Below, in pieces: positions 58,736 to 64,000 of a stretch of DNA of 64,000 bases. Numbering within the stretch: position 1 is the first letter of the stretch; each line of letters starts with the position of its first letter. Source of the stretch: Klugiella xanthotipulae (GTDB lineage Bacteria > Actinomycetota > Actinomycetes > Actinomycetales > Microbacteriaceae); contig NZ_VFPN01000002.1 of NCBI RefSeq assembly GCF_006716695.1, positions 310,001 to 374,000 on the forward strand, in the 5' to 3' direction. A model generated the notes under the pieces. The model ran no database searches. It was not told the DNA's origin and was given only the letters and a program-made list of their open reading frames with translations. Position numbers and translations under genes: made by a program.

Positions 58736-59218
58736 TTAGGACGCGAGAACCTCGTCAAGCACCAGCGATGCCGACTCTTCGTCGGTCTTTTCCGCCAGGG
58801 CTAGCTCCGAAATGAGAATCTGCCTGGCCTTCGCCAGCATCCGCTTCTCTCCTGCGGAGAGACCACGATCCTGATCGCGACGCCACAGGTCGCGGACGAC
58901 CTCGGACACCTTGATCACATCGCCAGATGCCAGCTTCTCAAGGTTTGCCTTGTACCGACGGGACCAATTGGTGGGTTCCTCGGTAAACGGCGTGCGCAAA
59001 ACCTCGAAGACCTCGTCGAGGCCTTCCTTGTCAATCACGTCGCGAACACCGACCAGATCAACGTTTTCTGCGGGAACCTCGATTTTCAGATCACCCTGGT
59101 TCACCTCAAGCTTCAGAAAAAGCTTTTCCTCGCCCATAATGATGCGATTCTTAACTTCGACGATTTTAGCTGCGCCATGGTGTGGGTAAACGACTGTTTC
59201 GCCAACCTCAAACTGCAT
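58736..59218 (-). CDS. carD: CarD family transcription regulator (RNA polymerase-binding)
   Basis: This 160-residue CarD binds the RNA polymerase beta subunit and stabilises the open complex, notably at rRNA promoters. The N-terminal Tudor-like RNA polymerase-interacting domain runs from [20 protein letters not shown]. The C-terminal DNA-binding helical domain contains [13 protein letters not shown], where the Trp wedges into the promoter bubble. Length and motifs match the mycobacterial protein. It heads the carD-ispDF unit, as in many Actinobacteria. Confidence 0.95.
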   Translation of the reverse strand: MQFEVGETVVYPHHGAAKIVEVKNRIIMGEEKLFLKLEVNQGDLKIEVPAENVDLVGVRDVIDKEGLDEVFEVLRTPFTEEPTNWSRRYKANLEKLASGDVIKVSEVVRDLWRRDQDRGLSAGEKRMLAKARQILISELALAEKTDEESASLVLDEVLAS

Positions 59219-59273
59219 AGAATATGACTCCCTCGCTCAGCTACATAGGATACCACACCACCGAAAACTACAC

Positions 59274-59292
59274 TTAGGTTGTCCTAACCTGT
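59274..59292. promoter_or_regulatory. DtxR/IdeR-like iron box
   Basis: TTAGGTTGTCCTAACCTGT matches the IdeR/DtxR consensus TTAGGTTAGGCTAACCTAA in both 7-base half-site blocks (TTAGGTT and CTAACCT); only the centre and the last two bases differ. It lies between carD and the lipoprotein gene, 56 bases from the carD start and about 100 bases from the lipoprotein start. Confidence 0.55.
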
Positions 59293-59322
59293 AAGGAATG
59301 ACTTAGCACACTAAACTAGGCG

Positions 59323-59334
59323 GGACTATAGTCC
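59323..59334. promoter_or_regulatory. Perfect palindrome GGACTATAGTCC
   Basis: A 12-base perfect palindrome in the carD-lipoprotein divergent gap, 58 bases before the lipoprotein GTG. It could be part of its promoter (the core TATAGT resembles a -10 element) or an operator. Confidence 0.35.
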
Positions 59335-59392
59335 TGTGCGCTGCGCTCGTTTTGGGTGCGCGTCACCCATCACATCTCACGGAGGGTCCACA

Positions 59393-59980
59393 GTGAAGGC
59401 TCGTGCACGTATCGTTTCATCCGCTGTTCTAGCTGTTGCCGTCGTCCTGGGCACAGCGGGTTGCAACCTGATCAGCCCCCAGGCGACCACGTACAAGTAC
59501 GACCCCAGCGACGGGGTGAGCGGCAACGTGGGCGACATCGCTATCCGCAATGCAATTCTGATCGCGGGCGAAGAAGACGGTGTTCTCAACCTCGTCTTCA
59601 GCGCGGTGAACTCTTCCGAGTCCTCGAAGGCGATCACGCTCACCGTCCAGCTCGTTGACGACAAACTCACCGAGACGGCGCCCGTCGCCACCGGCCTCAA
59701 CCGCTTCGGCGGCGAGGACGAGGAGAGAGTCATCTTTACCAATGCCTCCGCCATAACCGGCACCGTTGTCAATGTGTACTTCCAGTACGGCGACATGGAG
59801 GGTGTGGAGCTCCGGGTTCCCGTGCTGGACGGCACGCTGGCCGAGTACGAACCCTTTGTTGTTCGCGCTGACACCTCAGACAACGAGACGATCATCATCC
59901 AGGGCGAGGCTGGCAAGGTTCCAGTTCCCCTGACGGACGCAGAAACGGGTGCCGATACCGCGGAGGACACCGCCGAGTAG
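59393..59980 (+). CDS. Putative lipoprotein, unknown function
   Basis: This 195-residue protein has a lipobox, VLGTAGC, after a short hydrophobic signal (residues 1-22), so Cys23 is the likely lipid anchor. The mature part reads as a beta-rich domain (DIAIRNAILIAGEEDGVLNLVFSAVN, VVNVYFQYGDMEGVELRVPV) with an acidic, Thr-rich tail. It starts at GTG 59393 behind GGAGGG. The gene faces the iron-box-bearing gap shared with carD. A link to metal uptake is speculative. Confidence 0.8.
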   Translation: MKARARIVSSAVLAVAVVLGTAGCNLISPQATTYKYDPSDGVSGNVGDIAIRNAILIAGEEDGVLNLVFSAVNSSESSKAITLTVQLVDDKLTETAPVATGLNRFGGEDEERVIFTNASAITGTVVNVYFQYGDMEGVELRVPVLDGTLAEYEPFVVRADTSDNETIIIQGEAGKVPVPLTDAETGADTAEDTAE

Positions 59981-59990
59981 CACCGCCGCA

Positions 59991-60039
59991 GCGCAACGAG
60001 GAGGGCCGGACATATGTTGTCCGGCCCTCCTCGTTGCGC
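59991..60039. terminator. Bidirectional terminator, perfect 22-bp stem
   Basis: Arms 59991-60012 and 60018-60039 are perfectly complementary with a 5-base loop. It separates the convergent lipoprotein and regX3 genes. Confidence 0.9.
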
Positions 60040-60043
60040 TCCG

Positions 60044-60727
60044 CTACTTCTCGAAGCGATACCCCACGCCACGCACGGTGTTCAGTAACACGGGCCGAGA
60101 AGGATCTTCCTCCACCCGTGAACGGATGCGCTTAATGTGCACATCGAGCGTCTTGGTATCGCCGTAATAGTCGCTCCCCCACACCCGGTCGATGAGCTGC
60201 CCGCGAGTGAGTACCCGCCCTGCGTTACGCATGAGGACTTCCAGTAGCTCAAACTCCTTCAAGGGAATAGTAATCTCGCTCCCGCGCACCTCAACCGAGT
60301 GGCGGTCGGTATCAAGCGTGACCTGCCCCACTGTCAACACGGTGTCCGCCTCGTGCAGGAACGGGTCCGCCGCACGTCGGAGAGCCGCCCGGATACGCGC
60401 CAGCAGCTCACGCGACGAGTAAGGCTTCGTCACATAATCGTCAGCCCCCAACTCCAAGCCAACCACAATATCCAGCTCAGAGTCCTTGGCCGTGAGGATG
60501 ATAATGGGTACGCGCGAGGCGGCACGGATCTCACGACACACCTCGGTGCCAGGCTTACCAGGCAGCATCAGGTCAAGCAGCACCAGGTCGGGTTGGTCAA
60601 CGGCAAAGACAGCCAGGGCGGATACTCCGTCGGCCACAACATCCACCTCGTAGCCTTCCTTACGCAATAGGTAGCTGAGTGGTTCCGAGATGGATTCTTC
60701 GTCTTCAACCAGCAGGACTCGCGTCAT
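60044..60727 (-). CDS. regX3: Phosphate-starvation response regulator RegX3
   Basis: This 227-residue OmpR-family regulator, phosphorylated by SenX3, controls phosphate-starvation genes. The receiver has EDEE near residue 9, the acceptor Asp in LVLLDLMLPGKPG, Thr in ILTAKDSE and Lys in DYVTKPYSSRELLAR. The winged helix follows (IPLKEFELLEVLMRNAGRVLTRGQL to GYRFEK). It overlaps senX3 by 4 bases (ATGA). Confidence 0.94.
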   Translation of the reverse strand: MTRVLLVEDEESISEPLSYLLRKEGYEVDVVADGVSALAVFAVDQPDLVLLDLMLPGKPGTEVCREIRAASRVPIIILTAKDSELDIVVGLELGADDYVTKPYSSRELLARIRAALRRAADPFLHEADTVLTVGQVTLDTDRHSVEVRGSEITIPLKEFELLEVLMRNAGRVLTRGQLIDRVWGSDYYGDTKTLDVHIKRIRSRVEEDPSRPVLLNTVRGVGYRFEK

Positions 60728-62130
60728 TTCTCTCCCTCATTGTGTGTGCTGTCACTCACGGACACGCGGGGCAGCGCAAATGCCACCTCCCGATCCCGCT
60801 TTTTATATTTTTTATCGGCAGATTTTTTGTCACGCTTATCTTTTTTGTCTTTTTTCTTCTGCGCCTGGGCGGCCTTCTCCGTGCTGAGCCCACGCGCACT
60901 GGATACCCGGTCACGGCGGGCCGTCACGCTCGCTCCCCCCACCTGCGGCACGGTTCCGGTGGGCGGCTGAGGTTCCTGGTAGGCGGGCAGCACAATCGTA
61001 AAGGTGGAGCCTGAACCGGGCTGGGACCACACCCGCACATCGCCCCCGTGGCCCTGCACGGTGTTCTTCACAATGCTGAGACCCAGCCCCGTACCCCCGG
61101 TACCCCGCGAGCGAGCCTGATCAACGCGATAGAAACGCTCAAAGATGCGGTCGATGTCTTCGGCAGGAATACCCACGCCCTGATCGGTTACGGCGATCTC
61201 AATGTGTGCACCAACCCGATGGGCACCGATGCCCACATGCGAGCCATCCGGGGAATAGTTGAGTGCGTTGCTCACCAGGTTGCCCAGGGCAACCACGAGA
61301 GAATCGATATCCCCCGCTACCCACAGGTCCGCGGTATCCCCCCACACCATCGCGATATGGCGTTGCTCAGCCACAGTGCGATGTTCCTCAGCAACCCGCT
61401 CACACAGGTGTGACACCGCAACCGGGTCGTCCGTCAGCGCGGGAGCAGATACCTGCGCCGAGGACAGGCGGATGATGTCCGATGTGAGATTCGCCAGACG
61501 GGCACTCTCACGCGTAAGTCGCCCCGCAAAGTGCACCACCATCTCCGGGTCATCGGAGGCCTGAATCAGTGCCTCGGAGAGCAGCGAAACGGCACTCACC
61601 GGAGTCTTCAGCTCGTGACTCACATTGGCAATAAAGTCCCGGCGCATGGCATCGAGTCGCCACGCCTCACCCCGGTCCTCAACGATGACCAGCACCAATC
61701 GGCTCCCCAGCCGGGCCCCGCGGACCCAGAGGTTATGCAGCGCAGGGTCATCGTGAGGAACGGTCAGCGAGCCGCCCAGGCGCTCAATCTCACTCGGATC
61801 ATCACGCACCTCAACCGTCACAATCTCATCGGCTGAAAGCGCCCGTGCGGCCACGTCTTCCAGTACGCCAAAACGTAGCAGATCCTCACCCACCAACTCG
61901 CTGCGCTGGGCTGCCGCGTTGGCGTAGACCACGTTGAGTGAGGGGTCCAGAATCACCGCAAACGATTCGAACGTTTCGAGCACATCAATCACCTCGTGCG
62001 ACACCGACGGATGGCTCGCCTCGCGGCTGGCCCGCCCCCGGCGCGCCGCAAAGACGCCCACCACGGTCAAACCCACCCCGATGAGCACACCCAGACAAAG
62101 CGCAAGAAGAACCAGCCACACGGATTCCAT
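60724..62130 (-). CDS. senX3: Phosphate-sensing histidine kinase SenX3
   Basis: This 468-residue membrane kinase pairs with RegX3. One N-terminal membrane helix (about 3-27) is followed by a PAS-like domain (ILDPSLNVVYANAAA). HisKA follows with the phospho-accepting His in RDFIANVSHELKTPVSAVSLL, and then the ATPase (NLVSNALNYSP, VTDQGVGIPAEDIDRIFERFYR, GTGLGLSIVKN). The last 60 residues are a Lys/Asp-rich disordered tail (KKKDKKDKRDKKSADKKYKK), which is unusual. It is divergent from phoU, the expected negative partner. Confidence 0.93.
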   Translation of the reverse strand: MESVWLVLLALCLGVLIGVGLTVVGVFAARRGRASREASHPSVSHEVIDVLETFESFAVILDPSLNVVYANAAAQRSELVGEDLLRFGVLEDVAARALSADEIVTVEVRDDPSEIERLGGSLTVPHDDPALHNLWVRGARLGSRLVLVIVEDRGEAWRLDAMRRDFIANVSHELKTPVSAVSLLSEALIQASDDPEMVVHFAGRLTRESARLANLTSDIIRLSSAQVSAPALTDDPVAVSHLCERVAEEHRTVAEQRHIAMVWGDTADLWVAGDIDSLVVALGNLVSNALNYSPDGSHVGIGAHRVGAHIEIAVTDQGVGIPAEDIDRIFERFYRVDQARSRGTGGTGLGLSIVKNTVQGHGGDVRVWSQPGSGSTFTIVLPAYQEPQPPTGTVPQVGGASVTARRDRVSSARGLSTEKAAQAQKKKDKKDKRDKKSADKKYKKRDREVAFALPRVSVSDSTHNEGEK

Positions 62131-62291
62131 AATGACCAGCGTAGTGACTCCCTGCGTTGTCTACCTCCGCGATACACTCCACACGGTAGGGTTTCAGACA
62201 CTGTTTAGCTGCCGAGTACCAATCGTTAACCTTGGCCCCCAACAATGGTGATGATCCGTGCGGACTCACCCGAGAGAAAGGCCCCAGCGCA

Positions 62292-62933
62292 ATGCGCGAA
62301 GTATTTCAACAAGAATTGCGCGAGGTTCAGACCGGACTCGCCGATATTTCTGAGCTTGTCGAGTCCGCTATTCAGCGCGGAACGCAGGCCTTCCAAACCT
62401 CCGATGTGGCCCTGGCCGAAGCCGTGATCGAGGACGACCTACGCATCGACGCCCTCGCGACCAGCCTCGACGAACTTGCCATCACCATCCTGGCCCGGCA
62501 GCAACCCGTCGCCAGAGATCTCCGCATCATCGTCAGCGCGCTCCGGATCAGCGCATCGCTTGAACGCATGGGCGACATTGCCGAGCACATCGCCCAGCTG
62601 GCCCGCTACCGCTTCCCGGACAGCGTCATCCCCAAGGGCCTCGGCAAAATCTTCCGCGAGATGGGTGAGCTCGATATTGCTGTTGCCGCCGATGTGACGC
62701 GACTCCTGCGCACGGAAGATATCGTGCTCATCGACGAGATTCGCAATCGCGACGACCGTATCGACGAGTTGCATGCGAAAGTCTTTGAGAAGGTGCTGAG
62801 CGACACCTTTAAAGGCGAGGTCACCAACGTGGTGGATGCGACCCTCGCGAGCCGCTACCACGAGCGTTTTGCCGACCACGCTGTCTCGATTGCGAAAAAA
62901 GTACAGTACCTCACGACCGGCGAATACAGCTAA
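62292..62933 (+). CDS. phoU: Phosphate signalling protein PhoU
   Basis: PhoU restrains the phosphate-starvation kinase when phosphate is plentiful. This 213-residue protein has the usual two three-helix bundles with repeated metal-binding motifs: ERMGDIAEHIAQLAR in the first half and a degenerate ASRYHERFADHAVSIAKKVQYL in the second. I start at ATG 62292 (MREVFQQELREVQ) behind GAAAGG. It is divergent from senX3, giving a senX3-phoU layout common in Actinobacteria. No pst genes are in view. Confidence 0.93.
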   Translation: MREVFQQELREVQTGLADISELVESAIQRGTQAFQTSDVALAEAVIEDDLRIDALATSLDELAITILARQQPVARDLRIIVSALRISASLERMGDIAEHIAQLARYRFPDSVIPKGLGKIFREMGELDIAVAADVTRLLRTEDIVLIDEIRNRDDRIDELHAKVFEKVLSDTFKGEVTNVVDATLASRYHERFADHAVSIAKKVQYLTTGEYS

Positions 62934-62945
62934 CACCCCGGTAGC

Positions 62946-62989
62946 AGACGGACGGGTCGGTACCCCAAGGGGTACCGACCCGTCCGTCT
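62946..62989. terminator. Bidirectional terminator, perfect 21-bp stem
   Basis: Arms 62946-62966 and 62969-62989 (AGACGGACGGGTCGGTACCCC and complement) are separated by AA. It lies between the convergent phoU and gpmA genes. Confidence 0.9.
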
Positions 62990-63002
62990 CTGGTTGTCTG
63001 AG

Positions 63003-63755
63003 CTACTTCGTGTTGCCCTGGGCTGCCACGGCAGCAGCACCGGCAGCAGCAGCTTCTGGATCAAGGTATTCGCCGGGGGCGCTGGGGGTAAAATCAGCGT
63101 TAAGCCGGTAGACAAGCGGGATACCCGTGGGGATGTTCAACTCGGCAATATCTTCGTCTGAGATCCCGTCAAGGTGCTTCACAAGCGCACGTAGTGAGTT
63201 ACCGTGGGCCGTCACGAGCACGGTCTTACCCGCGGCGAGATCGACCGTGATGTCGGAGTGCCAGTAGGGCAGCATCCGCTCGATCACGTCTTTCAGGCAC
63301 TCAGTGCGGGGCACGTTCTCGCCCAGGTCGGCATAGCGCTCATCGCCCCACTGAGACCACTCGTCACCGTCGTCAATCGCGGGAGGTGGGGTGTCGAACG
63401 AACGACGCCAGGTCATGAACTGCTCCTGGCCGTACTCGGCCAAAGTCTGGGCCTTGTCCTTACCCTGCAGGGCACCGTAGTGGCGCTCGTTCAGACGCCA
63501 GGATCGCTTGACGGGAATCCACAGGCGATCAGCCGCGTCCAACGCCAGGTTGGCCGTTTGGATGGCGCGACTCAGCACCGAAGTGTAGAGAACGTCCGGG
63601 GCAATCCCCGACTCAGATAACAGCTCTCCGGCACGCTGCGCCTCGCCGCGGCCCTTCTCGCTCAGGCGAACATCAACCCAACCCGTAAACAGGTTTTTCT
63701 GGTTCCAGTCGCTTTGACCGTGGCGGAGCAGGACGAGGGTGAGTGGTTCAGTCAT
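63003..63755 (-). CDS. gpmA: 2,3-bisphosphoglycerate-dependent phosphoglycerate mutase
   Basis: This 250-residue glycolytic enzyme interconverts 3- and 2-phosphoglycerate. The phospho-His is in [40 protein letters not shown] and [15 protein letters not shown] follow, and the second catalytic His is in [19 protein letters not shown] start at ATG 63755 (MTEPLTL). The last 15 residues are Ala-rich. The position next to phoU and senX3-regX3 is conserved in Actinobacteria. Confidence 0.95.
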   Translation of the reverse strand: MTEPLTLVLLRHGQSDWNQKNLFTGWVDVRLSEKGRGEAQRAGELLSESGIAPDVLYTSVLSRAIQTANLALDAADRLWIPVKRSWRLNERHYGALQGKDKAQTLAEYGQEQFMTWRRSFDTPPPAIDDGDEWSQWGDERYADLGENVPRTECLKDVIERMLPYWHSDITVDLAAGKTVLVTAHGNSLRALVKHLDGISDEDIAELNIPTGIPLVYRLNADFTPSAPGEYLDPEAAAAGAAAVAAQGNTK

Positions 63756-63812
63756 ACCCGACAGCTTACTGGACTCGTCAACACGCGACCCGAACCCACC
63801 ATCGAGCAACAG

Positions 63813-63995
63813 CTAGTCGAGCGGGGGCAGGAGGGTACGCGCGTCCTCCGGGGTAACACCCGCAGCACACAAAAGATCAACAGTGAGCGGCCGCAGTGAG
63901 AGCACAATGCCCACGTCGCCCAGCGAATCCTGAACGCCCGAGCGCTGCGGGTCAAGCCGGGGCACAACCTGTTCGAGCGACTCACGAGCGGTCAT
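63813..63995 (-). CDS. Small hypothetical protein, possibly partial
   Basis: This frame of 60 residues starts at ATG 63995 (MTARESLEQVVPRL) and ends LCAAGVTPEDARTLLPPLD, just upstream of gpmA in the same direction. It may be an intact small protein or the C-terminal part of a longer gene that begins beyond the window edge. No family is recognised. Confidence 0.45.
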   Translation of the reverse strand: MTARESLEQVVPRLDPQRSGVQDSLGDVGIVLSLRPLTVDLLCAAGVTPEDARTLLPPLD

Positions 63996-64000
63996 ACGAA

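Overview
The window reads as chromosomal DNA from a high-GC actinobacterium, most likely of the family Microbacteriaceae. Supporting markers are CarD next to a fused IspD-IspF enzyme (the fusion is known from Leifsonia and Clavibacter), SenX3-RegX3 with PhoU and phosphoglycerate mutase, a PdtaS-type kinase, an Rv3235-like protein, and a galU-rimJ-membrane protein block like Mycobacterium Rv0993-Rv0996. Identifications come from reading the translations; no database search was run.

Region 1 (1-6.6 kb): an IS3-family element (215-1521) with 24-bp inverted repeats sits at the broken 5' side of a kdp potassium-transport operon. kdpB has lost its front half and carries an internal deletion, kdpD has a frameshift, and the element's own orfB has a frameshift. 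kdpC and kdpE look intact.

Region 2 (6.7-12.4 kb): small genes plus a minus-strand SipW-type export operon (10767 to 7738). It holds two paralogous secreted proteins, a signal peptidase fused to a second exported domain that ends in an LALTG sorting-like signal, and a third small substrate-like protein.

Region 3 (12.4-28.7 kb): the accessory core. It is an exopolysaccharide/cell-surface locus with a Wzc-like tyrosine autokinase, a nucleotidyltransferase-PqqD protein, a sugar-1-phosphate transferase, an LCP ligase and a low-molecular-weight tyrosine phosphatase. It also has a large MalT-like LuxR regulator, an HPr-kinase-like protein with a PqqD-like tail, and two tandem Tat-exported seven-bladed RCC1 propeller proteins. 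GGGTGAA-type sites recur in the non-coding gaps of this region. The kinase-PqqD, nucleotidyltransferase-PqqD and RCC1 combination is the best candidate for an undescribed surface-protein system.

Region 4 (28.7-42.2 kb): an efflux MFS, SbcCD nuclease, YjdM/PhnA-like protein, AI-2E-family permease, membrane protein, VOC protein, AraC regulator, SWIM zinc-finger protein, a second MFS, a degraded gene and tRNA-Ala(CGC).

Region 5 (42.2-64 kb): mostly housekeeping genes. These are a DUF1206 protein, a GlpR/SepX-like membrane protein, rimJ, galU, 5-formyl-THF cyclo-ligase, an FmdB-type zinc ribbon, a degenerate SF1 helicase-like protein, glycerate kinase, pdtaS, an Rv3235-like protein, rlmB, cysS, ispDF, carD, a lipoprotein with a DtxR/IdeR-like box upstream, regX3, senX3, phoU and gpmA. 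Perfect long hairpins mark most convergent gene ends.
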